Shown here: positions 6,007 through 15,705 of the stretch, in pieces
Numbering within the stretch: position 1 is the stretch's first letter
How the letters are laid out: every line of letters starts with the position of its first letter
DNA from: Pedosphaera sp.
GTDB lineage: Bacteria > Verrucomicrobiota > Verrucomicrobiia > Limisphaerales > AAA164-E04
Direction: 5' to 3'
Assembly (NCBI GenBank): GCA_002690655.1
Contig: NZFL01000017.1
Location: 2,738 to 41,878, forward strand
DNA length: 39,141 bases
Notes under the pieces: generated by a model
What the model was told of the DNA's origin: nothing
What the model saw: the letters and a program-made list of their open reading frames with translations, nothing else
The model's database searches: none
Program-made: the position numbers and the translations under genes

Positions 6007-7347
6007 TTAGCTGATACACAGCGGTCCATCCAAAGAGTATTTTTGGGTCCCGAATGTATTCAGCTCCTGATGACCGAGTCCATGAGCAAGGGAAAGCCAG
6101 AGCGCATTGTGGGGAACACCCTTAAAATCCAGAGCTCGTCCTGTTTTAAACCCTGCTCCTCCGCCAATGAGCACAAATGGAATGTTTGAAAGAGTATGAG
6201 AGTTTCCTTTTCCGAGTTCATTTAGCCATACGATCTGCGTATTATCCAGCATGCTGCCCCCCCTGCCCCCAGGCTCAGGAGTTTCAGCCAGACGCTGAGC
6301 CAGATAAGCCAGTTCTGTGGCAAACCAGTAATTGATCCGCCTCAGTTTCTCTTTGGCATCTTCATTACTATCCGGTTCGTGTGAAAGAGAATGATGTCCC
6401 TCTTGAATATCCAGCCAACGCATGCGTGCCTGCCCTACTGACCGCATGTATTGTAGAGACGCAACACGCGCCATATCATTGGCAAGCGCATTGACCAAAA
6501 GATCAATCTGCATGCGACTGATCTCTGGTGTATTGTCGTTCACCAACTCGATATCTGGATCAATTTCGGGCTCAGGATGCACCAGATCGTTCTGGGCTTC
6601 AGCAGCAGCAATATCATTTTCCAATCTCCGAACCATATCCATGTGCTCGTCCAGCAAACGCTTGTCTTCGGAGCTTAATTTCCTCGAAACACGCCTCAAG
6701 TCGGTTCGAACATGATCCAACACGCTGGACATATGTTTGCGATCCTGTGCGCCCCCATAGAGCTTTTCAAACATCTGACCTGGGTCATCAACAGGTGCCA
6801 CTGGCTTGTTGCTTCCAACATAGCACATACGTGTCCAAGGATCCGCTCGATTCGGAACAGCAACGCCAAACTCAAGCGATCCAAATCGAGTGCGGATTGA
6901 TTCCTGTGATTGAAAATGGTTTTTAATTTCCTGATCAATGGAAATCCCCCCAGCCCATCCAGCCGGGGAATCGCTGCCACCCTGAATATTGCCTGGTAGC
7001 AATTCAGTCGCTGTCAACAAGCACGACATACCGCGCATGTGATTATCCCCATCACCCCGGATTTTGTTATGGACCCCTTTGAGGATCAACATCCGATCAG
7101 AAAAAGCCTCGAGGGGCTTTAAGATCGGTTTTAACTGAAGAGGGACATCGTCCCCATACTCATCCGGCCAAAATTCATCGGGTAAAGTGCCATTTGGCGA
7201 AAACATCACAACCAATCGCTTGGGTGCTTCTCCTGTCATTGCTCTGGAGGCATTAAGACTCGGTAATCCAGAAATAAAAGGAAGGGTTGCTGCTCCAAGT
7301 CCCAGATCTCGCAGGAAGCGCCGGCGATTGAAAATGTTTTTTGTCAT
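6007..7347 (-). CDS. DUF1552 family exported protein
   Basis: This is a DUF1552 protein (447 aa), a secreted family common in planctomycetes and verrucomicrobia and usually encoded beside DUF1592 cytochromes. The N-terminus has a Tat-like signal: Arg at 8-10 in NRRRFLRDLG, then a hydrophobic stretch to about residue 35. Family landmarks include RLVVMFSPNGTLPDEFWP, a central helical region, and QIVWLNELGKGNSHTLSNIPFVLIGGGAGF near the end. The ATG at 7347 lies 4 nt after the stop of the DUF1592 gene; a start at 7380 would overlap that gene and bury the Tat motif, so the shorter form is chosen. The two genes are clearly one operon. The biochemical role is unknown; export and partnership with a cytochrome suggest a periplasmic oxidative step. 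Confidence 0.88.
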   Translation of the reverse strand: MTKNIFNRRRFLRDLGLGAATLPFISGLPSLNASRAMTGEAPKRLVVMFSPNGTLPDEFWPDEYGDDVPLQLKPILKPLEAFSDRMLILKGVHNKIRGDGDNHMRGMSCLLTATELLPGNIQGGSDSPAGWAGGISIDQEIKNHFQSQESIRTRFGSLEFGVAVPNRADPWTRMCYVGSNKPVAPVDDPGQMFEKLYGGAQDRKHMSSVLDHVRTDLRRVSRKLSSEDKRLLDEHMDMVRRLENDIAAAEAQNDLVHPEPEIDPDIELVNDNTPEISRMQIDLLVNALANDMARVASLQYMRSVGQARMRWLDIQEGHHSLSHEPDSNEDAKEKLRRINYWFATELAYLAQRLAETPEPGGRGGSMLDNTQIVWLNELGKGNSHTLSNIPFVLIGGGAGFKTGRALDFKGVPHNALWLSLAHGLGHQELNTFGTQKYSLDGPLCIS

Positions 7348-7351
7348 TGCT

Positions 7352-9865
7352 TTAAAGTTGTGTTCCTGTTTCCAAGTCAAACGTGACTGCCAAGACTGCC
7401 ATTTCCATGACTAGTTTTTGGATACTAAAACCCTCCTCAGTAAATTGCAATCTCAAGCTTTGCAACGCATTCGGGCCGAAAGCAGCGGGCGGATGCTTGA
7501 CATAGTACTGAAAAATTTGTGAAACAAAAGCCGTATGCGCCGCTTCATTTCCTGCGGCAAATTCCGCGATATCGCGCGCGCGTTCAACTTCAATGCGCTC
7601 ACCGTCCTCAGTAAAATAATCACTGAGAGTGTTCACAGGCCTTGCTTTTTCATGGGTTCGCCAACGTCCAACAGCATCAAAATTTTCCAGTGCAAATCCC
7701 AGCGGATTAATCACTGAATGGCAGGCCATGCAGGCAGTATCACTCGTGAGCTGGGTTACTTTTTCACGCATGGTAATATCTTCGGGGAAATCACTGTCCT
7801 TGAAGGCAACCGCGACAGGAGGAGGATTCAAAGCTCGCCCTACAACGTTGCGAGTAAGAAAAACCCCACGGTGTATGGGCGACGTATTATTGTGATACGC
7901 AAAGGCGCTCAATAAATAAGGATGTGTGAGTATGCCCGACCTTTGTTCTTTGGGAAAACGGACGCGCTGAAATCCAGTCATTGGTTTATTCCCTTCAGGT
8001 TCCTTGCCTTTTTCAGATACTTCTTGAGATATGTAATATTCCCTGAGAAATGGGTTCAATATCAAGTGGTCATCCAACAATAACTGACGGTAATCCGATT
8101 GATCGCTCCAGACGACCTCTTCGATAAACAAGTTCAAAGACCTCCGCAAATCGACGATGAGTTTTTCATCAAAATCAGGATACAGCTCACTGTCCTTTTG
8201 GAGATCGCGTTCTTCAATTTCCAACCAGTGTTCGAAAAAGCAGCGCATTTTCCTTTTGGATGCAGGCTGATCAAGCATGCGTTGAACTTGAACAAGAACC
8301 TGTTCCCTGGAATTCAATTGATTCTTTGCTGCAGCATCCATGAGCTCCTGGTCGGGCATGGAATCCCATAGAAATAGAGCCAGGCGAGAAGCCAGATGAT
8401 AGGGATCCGGATTGGAATCCGATGCGTTCCATGGAGCATAAAGAAATGAAGGCGAGGTGAGTGCAAGCATGACCCCCCTCCTGACAGCAATTTCCGGGCT
8501 TTCTGCCTTGGCCAACAGTTCATCTCGAAACAGGAGATCCTCATCTCCGGTCAAAGGTCGACGATAGGCCAATTGAGCCAAATTCGGTAAAAATTCCTTA
8601 AGCTTGGATGCACGGTTTTCATCCCCTGCCTTATAACCCGCCAGCAATGGCAATCGTTCAACGATCTCGGAAGAAGTCTTTACCGCCGCCTGAGTGACAG
8701 CTTCAAACCAGCTCCATGAAACCGAACTTCCCCTTTCATATCCCAGGCTGCGGTCATCGGCTGGAAATATGGTTTCGACTACGAACGTTCGGGGCGGGCG
8801 CTTGGTTTTGAGCACTTCACCATTCAGCACTTGCCAAATCCCATGAGGTGGCTTCCATTCCAATTTGATGGAACCGGTTTTCTCCAGATATTTAAAATAC
8901 TCCAATCGAATCGGATAATGACGCCCACCGAGCAGAAACAGCCGGGCCTCCATCGCTCTCATTTCTCCCGAACTGACCCAGCCATCGATCAAAGCCTGTT
9001 GTCCAGGGACAGAACTATCGTCACGCAGCTTGCCTCGGGCTTGCCCCGGATCATTGTTGAGGTATAACCTTGCCCCGTTTTGTGTGGAAACACGGAACTC
9101 GTAATGACCGGTTGCTTCAGCGTGGAGGGCCCCTTCCCAGATGATGGCGAATTGATCTGGCTCAATATCTGCGTGAGGACTACCCTCTTTGAAATCAAAT
9201 TCAATGTGAGTGTCAATCCGCTCCAGTTTTTGCTTGTTTGCCTTGTTCATGCCCTTGGACTGGAAGTAGACCGCGTTCAGGCCAGCCTCCCCCGATCCGG
9301 AAGCCTTCAATGAAGGATCCTTGGAGCCCTTAAGCTCCATCGAAGGCGTTAAATACCCGAGTAAATCCGCGACTGAATTTTGATATTGCGGAACTGTCAG
9401 ACGCGCAAGTTCGATGCGGGGTGCCATCCCCATATTGTGCCGGGCTTCAGCGGAGTAGAAGGAATGGAACACATATGCCGAGACCGCAACTGCATCCTCA
9501 TCAACACATAAATCGGGATCGTCCTCAGGCATGGTTCTAACGATTCGACGAGTCAAACTCTTCAGTGAACGATTACCATACAGGGGTTCGTCGTATTCCT
9601 CAGCCACGCCTTCTCCATTTTCACCATGACAACTGGCACACTGTTTTTGATAGATTCTCTTTCCTCGGATAAACTTGGGCGGTGATTCCATGCGGGCCAT
9701 CTGGTCGTCGATGTCTGTCGGTTGTTCCATGAGTCGTGCGACCTTGCCTGCGTCACCGCTATCCGCTCGAGTCCATGAAATCATTACAAATGCCGTTAAA
9801 CCAAGGAGCCATGTCCACGTGTAGCGGTCGGTATTGGTAGACAGTTTGATGCGGAATACATTCAT
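7352..9865 (-). CDS. DUF1592-type cytochrome c protein with PA14 domain
   Basis: This is an exported multidomain protein of 837 aa. In order it has an N-terminal membrane or signal segment (about 17-33), a cytochrome c motif CASCH (Cys76, Cys79, His80), and a DUF1587-like part (ARLTVPQYQNSVADLLG). A PA14 carbohydrate-binding-like domain follows at about 200-330 (FAIIWEGALHAEATGHYEFRV). Next come a DUF1595-like segment (LAYRRPLTGDED), DUF1592 (SPSFLY to FFEHWLEI) and DUF1588 (RSGILTHPYLLS). Last are a second heme motif CMACH (Cys712, Cys715, His716) with INPLGFALENFDAVGRWR, and the DUF1585 end. Two heme sites and a sugar-binding module point to periplasmic electron transfer linked to glycan or sugar turnover. 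It begins about 110 bp from the divergent sulfatase gene; AAGG precedes the ATG. Confidence 0.92.
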   Translation of the reverse strand: MNVFRIKLSTNTDRYTWTWLLGLTAFVMISWTRADSGDAGKVARLMEQPTDIDDQMARMESPPKFIRGKRIYQKQCASCHGENGEGVAEEYDEPLYGNRSLKSLTRRIVRTMPEDDPDLCVDEDAVAVSAYVFHSFYSAEARHNMGMAPRIELARLTVPQYQNSVADLLGYLTPSMELKGSKDPSLKASGSGEAGLNAVYFQSKGMNKANKQKLERIDTHIEFDFKEGSPHADIEPDQFAIIWEGALHAEATGHYEFRVSTQNGARLYLNNDPGQARGKLRDDSSVPGQQALIDGWVSSGEMRAMEARLFLLGGRHYPIRLEYFKYLEKTGSIKLEWKPPHGIWQVLNGEVLKTKRPPRTFVVETIFPADDRSLGYERGSSVSWSWFEAVTQAAVKTSSEIVERLPLLAGYKAGDENRASKLKEFLPNLAQLAYRRPLTGDEDLLFRDELLAKAESPEIAVRRGVMLALTSPSFLYAPWNASDSNPDPYHLASRLALFLWDSMPDQELMDAAAKNQLNSREQVLVQVQRMLDQPASKRKMRCFFEHWLEIEERDLQKDSELYPDFDEKLIVDLRRSLNLFIEEVVWSDQSDYRQLLLDDHLILNPFLREYYISQEVSEKGKEPEGNKPMTGFQRVRFPKEQRSGILTHPYLLSAFAYHNNTSPIHRGVFLTRNVVGRALNPPPVAVAFKDSDFPEDITMREKVTQLTSDTACMACHSVINPLGFALENFDAVGRWRTHEKARPVNTLSDYFTEDGERIEVERARDIAEFAAGNEAAHTAFVSQIFQYYVKHPPAAFGPNALQSLRLQFTEEGFSIQKLVMEMAVLAVTFDLETGTQL

Positions 9866-9974
9866 GTTAACCTTGTTTAATCGATAATATCACGATCCCC
9901 CTTTGCCTGCAAATCTTCAAATCTTTTCAATTTCGTTCCACCTTGGTATAGATATGTCGATTGTATCAACTACC

Positions 9975-11759
9975 ATGAAATTAACTATCCTGACAAAACG
10001 CCTCTGGCTCCTGACATGGCTCGCACTCACACTTCATTTGGTGAATTACGCTCAAGAGAATTCAGCAAGACCACCGAATGTCATTGTGATACTTTCAGAT
10101 GATCAAGGATGGGGAGACTTGAGTCTGAATGGTAATACGAACCTTTCCACTCCCAGGATTGATTCACTGGCACGGGATGGTGCCATGATGGACCGGTTCT
10201 ACGTTTGCCCGGTTTGCTCCCCTACCCGCGCTGAGTTCCTCACGGGAAGATACCACCCCAGAGGAGGTGTTTACAGCACATCTGCTGGAGGAGAGCGATT
10301 GAATGCGGACGAAACCACTGTGGGGGAAGTTTTCAAGCGTGCCGGATATGCAACCGGAGCTTTCGGCAAATGGCATAATGGAATGCAGGCCCCTTATCAT
10401 CCAAATGCTCGGGGTTTTGATGAGTTCTACGGTTTCTGCTCAGGTCACTGGGGGAATTATTTCAGTCCTCCGCTCGAACACAATGGTAAGCAGGTCAGGG
10501 GCGAAGGGTTCGTCATCGATGATTTCACACAGAAAGCTATCTCATTTATCGAAACAAACAAAGATCAACCCTTCTTTTGTTATCTCCCATACAACACACC
10601 CCATTCGCCTATGCAGGTTCCTGATGCATATTGGGATAAATTCAAAGACAAGGAGCTTGAGCTCCACCATATTGAGGAAAAGAAAGAGAACCTCCAGCAT
10701 ACAAAGGCTGCACTTGCGATGTGCGAGAATATTGACTGGAATGTTGGCAGGGTACTGGATCGATTGGATGAACTCGAATTATCTGAAAACACCATCGTAA
10801 TCTATTTTTGTGACAACGGCCCGAATGGTCGACGATGGAATAGCCGTATGAAGGGCCGGAAAGGATCCACGGATGAGGGCGGGGTTCGGAGTCCCCTGCT
10901 GATGCGCTGGCCTACCGTTATCAGGCCCGGAACGGTGATCAAGGAGATAGGTGGGGCGATCGATCTTCTCCCAACCCTGGCTGACATGGCAAGTATTGAA
11001 TGGACCCCTGAAAAACCCCTAGATGGAACCAGCCTGAAGCCCCTGTTACTGGGAGGACAACCGGAGGGCTCAGAACGACAAATTTTCTCTCACTGGAACG
11101 GCAGAGTAAGTGTGCGCAACCAACGATTTCGACTGGACCATCAGGGAGCTTTATTCGACATGAACCAAGATGGAGAACAACATCATGACGTGAGTGGAGA
11201 GTTCCCCAATGAAACCTCCAGACTGAGCCAAGCCGTCGCCAAATGGAGCCAAGAAGTCTTGAAGGACTACCGCAAAGCTAAACGCCCATTCACTGTGGGG
11301 CATCCCGATTTTGCTATCACACAGCTACCTGCGCGTGATGCGACAGCCTCTGGCAGCATCAAACGCTCGAACCGGTTCCCCAACGATTCTTATTTCACCG
11401 AATGGATCTCCACTGAAGACCACTTGACCTGGAGTATTGAAGTATTGAAACAAGGCACCTTTGACGTCGTTATTCACCAGTCCTGTGCTCCAGAGGATCT
11501 AAATGCGTTGATGCAGTTGGAATTCAATGGAAGCAGGCTACGAGCACGATACAGCAAGGTTTGGAACCCTCCATTGCGGGGAGGCGAGCATGACCGAGTG
11601 AAACGGCAAGAGTCTTATGTCAAAGATTTCAAGCCGTTCAAGATGGGGCGTATCAAATTGAAGAAAGGCAGAGGTCCTTTAAGGTTCAAGGCCATGGATT
11701 TACCTGGCCATAAGGCTCCTGAATTCCGACTCATGGAACTCATCCGTATCTCAGACTGA
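9975..11759 (+). CDS. Secreted sulfatase (formylglycine type I)
   Basis: This alkaline-phosphatase-superfamily sulfatase removes sulfate esters, probably from polysaccharides. The signal peptide is residues 1 to about 25 (MKLTILTKRLWLLTWLALTL). The first metal-binding motif is VILSDDQGWGD. The catalytic motif CSPTR starts at Cys81, which would be converted to formylglycine by a maturase not in this window. FGKWHNG and CDNGPNG are further family motifs. After the sulfatase core, about residues 450-594 form a separate beta-rich C-terminal module (EWISTEDHLTWSIEVLKQGTFDVVIHQ region cut into shorter motifs, such as EVLKQGTFDVVIHQ) that may bind substrate. Starts at 9903 or 9954 are open in frame, but 9975 puts the signal peptide at the N-terminus. 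It diverges from the DUF1592 operon, so shared control is plausible. Confidence 0.93.
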   Translation: MKLTILTKRLWLLTWLALTLHLVNYAQENSARPPNVIVILSDDQGWGDLSLNGNTNLSTPRIDSLARDGAMMDRFYVCPVCSPTRAEFLTGRYHPRGGVYSTSAGGERLNADETTVGEVFKRAGYATGAFGKWHNGMQAPYHPNARGFDEFYGFCSGHWGNYFSPPLEHNGKQVRGEGFVIDDFTQKAISFIETNKDQPFFCYLPYNTPHSPMQVPDAYWDKFKDKELELHHIEEKKENLQHTKAALAMCENIDWNVGRVLDRLDELELSENTIVIYFCDNGPNGRRWNSRMKGRKGSTDEGGVRSPLLMRWPTVIRPGTVIKEIGGAIDLLPTLADMASIEWTPEKPLDGTSLKPLLLGGQPEGSERQIFSHWNGRVSVRNQRFRLDHQGALFDMNQDGEQHHDVSGEFPNETSRLSQAVAKWSQEVLKDYRKAKRPFTVGHPDFAITQLPARDATASGSIKRSNRFPNDSYFTEWISTEDHLTWSIEVLKQGTFDVVIHQSCAPEDLNALMQLEFNGSRLRARYSKVWNPPLRGGEHDRVKRQESYVKDFKPFKMGRIKLKKGRGPLRFKAMDLPGHKAPEFRLMELIRISD

Positions 11760-11803
11760 TGGAACAAATACTGGCGATGCGGGCTACCCCCGGCAGTCAA
11801 AAA

Positions 11804-11832
11804 AAAGCCCCGGAATAATCCGGGGCTTTAAT
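11804..11832. terminator. Bidirectional terminator
   Basis: GCCCCGGA and TCCGGGGC form an 8-bp stem with loop ATAA, flanked by an A-run on the left and TTT on the right. It lies between the convergent sulfatase gene and the fusion gene ending at 11849 and can serve both strands. Confidence 0.85.
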
Positions 11833-11848
11833 CAAAAAATATGAAAAA

Positions 11849-14728
11849 TCAGTTTACTACCTTCATGATACCGCGCATCAACAAATGATGCCCGGGGAAT
11901 GTGCAGAGAAAATCATAATCGCCAGGCTTGTCTGGCGCTGTGAACTCAATGATCTCCTCCTGTTTATTTTGCAGCAGTTTCGAAGAAGTAATGATTTTGT
12001 CATTATCAGGAATAAAACCCTTTCCGAAACCATCAGCACCTAACTGAATGGCTGCCATGCCAATTTCATTTGCAGATTTTGGAAGGCCAAACACAATATT
12101 GTGAGGCATGAAATCATAGTTCACAAAAGTGACTTTTACTTTCACACCCGCCTTCACTGAGAATTCCTTGATATCATATTTCATCTTTTCAGGAATCGTT
12201 CCGATCCGCACTTCAACAAGATCAGGACTTGACGCGGTTACGCCCGATGCGGGTGTTTCTTTGCCGATTTCAACGCTGGCAATCAGAGCTGGAGGCGCTT
12301 GCTCCATTCCGAACCAATGATGTTGAACCGTTCTGGCCGCATTGCGAGCATGTGCCTCAGGGGATTTGAGCAATTCGGTCAGAAGCTGAGTATTGCGAAC
12401 ATTGTGCTGTTGATGCAACCAAAGCCCTTCCAATAAATGATGAGCATGCTCAGGATTTGAAGCGTCAAACTGATTGATCCAACGATTGGCGGCATCAATT
12501 ACTTTAGCGGTTTCACGCCCACTTAATTCGATGCGAGTGCGATAGCGCACTCCGTCGATGGGATGTTCGAGATTTTTCATCAACTGTTCCAATGAGGCAC
12601 CCGCAATTTTGACAGGCGCCTGCAATGGACGGTCTTTGTAGGTCATGCGATACACGCGGCCATAGATATGGTCACGATTGGGGTCACGCACGTTGTGCTG
12701 CATGTGACCGATAATGAGGTTGTGCCAGTCAGAAAAATAAAGGGCACCGTCTTCACCAAATTCTATATCACTGGGACGGAAATTCTTATCACTGGAGGAA
12801 AGAAGGTCACCCAAGGGTTTACCCCATACATTTCCAGTAGATCCTTCACGCTCCAACTCATATTGTTTGATGCCAAGGAAACCAATCGTATTGGCTATCA
12901 TGAAATCACCTTGGTAGGATGCAGGAAAGTTTTCGCTGGAAATCACTCCATTCGCAGGTACGGGACGCACCTGCATATCCAAAAGTTTCTGCATCTTGAA
13001 GCCTTTTTCAGCCGGCACCACTTGATATGCACGTCCGCCAGTTCCATCGGTAGCATAGTGGTAGCCCCATTTATCAAAACTGATGCCGTGCGGGTTCGGG
13101 CTGTTGTTAGCATGATAACTGATGTGGTATCGACGAGGATCGAATCGGAACATACCGGAAGAACCCGTGTTCAATGAAGGAGAGTATGGGTGTTCGATGT
13201 TGTTCACCAAGAAGATGCCGCTCTGCCAGTAAATGGCGCCATCAGGGCCATAGACAAAAGCATTGGCAGCATGATGCGTATCAGCTGATCCAATACCTTC
13301 CAGATAAACCGTTCGCTCATCGGCGATATTGTCTCCATCTGTATCTTTCAGAAACAAGATATCGGGTTGTGATGCAACCAGCACTCCACCATTCCAGAAT
13401 TCAAATCCGGTTGGGTTATGCACCTTGGCAAAGGTGATCGCTTCATCGGCGACGCCATCGCGGTTTTCATCTGGAAGTATGATGAGACGATCATCCATTT
13501 CCTTCAATGGCTCCCATTTCGGATAGGTTTTCCAGGCAGCAACCCACAGGCGGCCATGCGTATCGACGGATAACTGAACAGGGTTCACCAATTCGGGGAA
13601 TCTTTCTTCATCGGCAAACAGGTTAACCTCAAAGCCTTCAGGAACTTTCATTTCCTTCAGGCCCTCTTCACCGCTGATGTAATGCAAATCGCCTTCTTTT
13701 TTGGCATTCGAGCTGGGGCTTCCTCCACCCACATTGGAAACAACTCCAACAGGGGGAGGAACATTGCTGTCGTCGACAACCATGTCTCGACCTTCAAGCA
13801 GTGTCCAAATACGAAGGTCACGATTGGCCGTCATTATATCGAACATGATCAACTCATGCATGAGTACTTCACGGTTTGTCTGACCTTGAACAAATTTAAG
13901 GTGTGAGCGGCCACCCCATACGTCATTACCATCAGTGGCGCGGTATCTGTTGAACCAATGTAGATTTTTATCCAGCACTGCCTGCCTCAGCTGCTCTAGC
14001 TCCGATGTGACTGAGAAAGATTCATTGAGCAAGGTGGATGCGATGAATTGTCCAAGCAGACGGTTGCCTTCGTCGTTTAGATGAATGCCATTGAGAGTAA
14101 GTGGAGAAATCGAAGCTTGGTAAAGTGCTTGGCTTGCTGCAAACAAATCAACAAACGATGCATTTTTCTCAACAGCTACTTGTCTAATGGCAGAAGTGTA
14201 AAGGGCCAATCGAGCATTATTTTCGTTGCCGTCAGGAAAATTACGGTCGTTCAAGTTTTCATGGGCTATGGGAGAGAATAAAACAATTCTAGGAGCTGTT
14301 TTACCGTTGGGCTTCAACTCACGATAAGAATCAATCATTTCATTCAGAGACCTGCTGAAACTGTCCAATCCGCCTTCACCGGCAAAGGATTCGTTGTAGC
14401 CGAACATGGCAAAGATAACGTCAGCCTCACAGTGCGTCAGGTATTCTTCCGGAGTCATGTAACCTTTGTTTCGAGGACGTTTGGCAACTTGATCCCCCGG
14501 GAAACCTAGGTTCCTGAATGTTAGATGCTTACCTTCTGAACGGCTCTGAATCATTGACTCGAGCCACCCACTGTACTGAAGACGACTGGCGAGCGAGTTA
14601 CCGATGATGCATACGCGATCACCATCCTTAAAGTTGAGTTGTGCCTCCAGTCCAGGACTACACAAACCGACAGCAATGGCGGCAAGAACAAGCTTTGCCA
14701 ACGAGGATTTCAATGGTTTTTTCCACAT
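11849..14728 (-). CDS. SGNH hydrolase / PVC dehydrogenase propeller / azurin-like fusion
   Basis: This exported protein of 959 aa has three modules. After a signal peptide (about 1-29), residues 35-230 are an SGNH/GDSL-type hydrolase: GNS with Ser45 in the block I position, FGYNESF, and GIHLNDEGN near the end. Residues of about 340-700 are the PVC-type membrane-bound dehydrogenase propeller (DUF7133/glucose-sorbosone-dehydrogenase-like), with MKVPEGFEVNLFADE, PVQLSVDTHGRLWVAAW and PNPHGISFDKWG. A short helical HEAT-like stretch follows (about 720-800). The last 120 residues are a type 1 copper domain with His876, Cys942, His947 and Met951 in the azurin pattern C-x4-H-x3-M. No CxxCH is present, although many relatives end in a heme c domain. 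A role in oxidising a sugar or ester product with electrons passed to copper is inferred. It diverges from the FAH gene. Confidence 0.85.
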   Translation of the reverse strand: MWKKPLKSSLAKLVLAAIAVGLCSPGLEAQLNFKDGDRVCIIGNSLASRLQYSGWLESMIQSRSEGKHLTFRNLGFPGDQVAKRPRNKGYMTPEEYLTHCEADVIFAMFGYNESFAGEGGLDSFSRSLNEMIDSYRELKPNGKTAPRIVLFSPIAHENLNDRNFPDGNENNARLALYTSAIRQVAVEKNASFVDLFAASQALYQASISPLTLNGIHLNDEGNRLLGQFIASTLLNESFSVTSELEQLRQAVLDKNLHWFNRYRATDGNDVWGGRSHLKFVQGQTNREVLMHELIMFDIMTANRDLRIWTLLEGRDMVVDDSNVPPPVGVVSNVGGGSPSSNAKKEGDLHYISGEEGLKEMKVPEGFEVNLFADEERFPELVNPVQLSVDTHGRLWVAAWKTYPKWEPLKEMDDRLIILPDENRDGVADEAITFAKVHNPTGFEFWNGGVLVASQPDILFLKDTDGDNIADERTVYLEGIGSADTHHAANAFVYGPDGAIYWQSGIFLVNNIEHPYSPSLNTGSSGMFRFDPRRYHISYHANNSPNPHGISFDKWGYHYATDGTGGRAYQVVPAEKGFKMQKLLDMQVRPVPANGVISSENFPASYQGDFMIANTIGFLGIKQYELEREGSTGNVWGKPLGDLLSSSDKNFRPSDIEFGEDGALYFSDWHNLIIGHMQHNVRDPNRDHIYGRVYRMTYKDRPLQAPVKIAGASLEQLMKNLEHPIDGVRYRTRIELSGRETAKVIDAANRWINQFDASNPEHAHHLLEGLWLHQQHNVRNTQLLTELLKSPEAHARNAARTVQHHWFGMEQAPPALIASVEIGKETPASGVTASSPDLVEVRIGTIPEKMKYDIKEFSVKAGVKVKVTFVNYDFMPHNIVFGLPKSANEIGMAAIQLGADGFGKGFIPDNDKIITSSKLLQNKQEEIIEFTAPDKPGDYDFLCTFPGHHLLMRGIMKVVN

Positions 14729-14901
14729 AATAAATAAAAGGAATTCGAGGCCATTTCATCCCGAACCTATTCAAACCGCAACCGAAAACTGAGAAAATTT
14801 AGGCTCCTGAGAAATCGCCCCCCCTTCGCAGCTGTCGAAGTGTGGTGGACTTTCGCCTTGCGGTCTGGCTGCATTTTCTTTAATTTAGGATTTTAGTATG
14901 T

Positions 14902-15657
14902 ATGGCAGCTATTGGTAGATTCCAGAAGGGTGATGACATCTTCTACGCGAAAGTGGTTGACGGCGAACTTTTTAAATTAAAGGGCGATGTTTTCGGTTCT
15001 CCTTCATTTCAAAAGCGTGCAACGAACCCTAAGGGTATCAAGACGCTCACACCTGTCGCGCCTTCAAAGGTGATCGCAGTAGGCTTGAATTATGCGGATC
15101 ACGCACGTGAGTCTGGAAAAGCACTACCGAAAACACCTTTGTTTTGGCTCAAAGCTCCGACCTCATTGATCCCCGATGGAGGAAAAATTGAAATCCCCTT
15201 TCAGGATAATCGTGTGGATTACGAAGCTGAACTGGCCATTGTGATTGGCAGAAGGATGCGCAACGTAACAGCTAACGCTGCAGCTCGTTATATTTTCGGG
15301 TATACGTCAGCTCAGGACATCAGCGATCGAACGATCCAGAAAGCAGAAAGTCAATGGGCGCGGGCAAAATCATTCGATACCTTCACACCACTGGGACCTT
15401 ATGTGGAAACAAAAATCGATCCACATAAACTCACTATCCAGCTTTTTCAGAACGGACAATTGAGACAGAACTCACTGACGGGCCAGTTGATCTTCAACTG
15501 TTTTGAATTGGTGAGCTTCATTTCAACCAATATCACCCTGCTACCGGGTGACGTGATCCTTACCGGCACTCCCAGTGGGGTTGGCCCGATACAATCCGGA
15601 GATAAGCTTGAGGTAAGAATTCAAGGAATGTCTCCTTTGGTGAACACCGTAAAATAG
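14902..15657 (+). CDS. Fumarylacetoacetate hydrolase (FAH) family protein
   Basis: This 251-residue FAH-family enzyme hydrolyses or decarboxylates 2-oxo or acylpyruvate-type compounds with a divalent metal. The N-terminal small domain precedes the family core VGLNYADHARESG. Metal ligands are expected in DYEAELAIVIG (two Glu) and QDISDR (Asp). LPGDVILTGTPSGVG is the conserved C-terminal motif. The length and motifs fit acylpyruvase or 2-hydroxyhepta-2,4-diene-1,7-dioate isomerase types, and the substrate cannot be told from sequence. The ATG at 14902 is chosen because the ATG at 14898 runs into a stop; AGGA lies upstream. proS starts 48 bp after its stop, so the two may be cotranscribed. Confidence 0.93.
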   Translation: MAAIGRFQKGDDIFYAKVVDGELFKLKGDVFGSPSFQKRATNPKGIKTLTPVAPSKVIAVGLNYADHARESGKALPKTPLFWLKAPTSLIPDGGKIEIPFQDNRVDYEAELAIVIGRRMRNVTANAAARYIFGYTSAQDISDRTIQKAESQWARAKSFDTFTPLGPYVETKIDPHKLTIQLFQNGQLRQNSLTGQLIFNCFELVSFISTNITLLPGDVILTGTPSGVGPIQSGDKLEVRIQGMSPLVNTVK

Positions 15658-15705
15658 TGTCGACCATATTCTCTCACATCTAAACTCATTTGACTTTGCA
15701 ACTAT

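Noticed and set aside
9903..9974. Longer N-terminus for the sulfatase
   Set aside because: It would place 24 residues ahead of a well-formed signal peptide; ATG 9975 starts directly at it.
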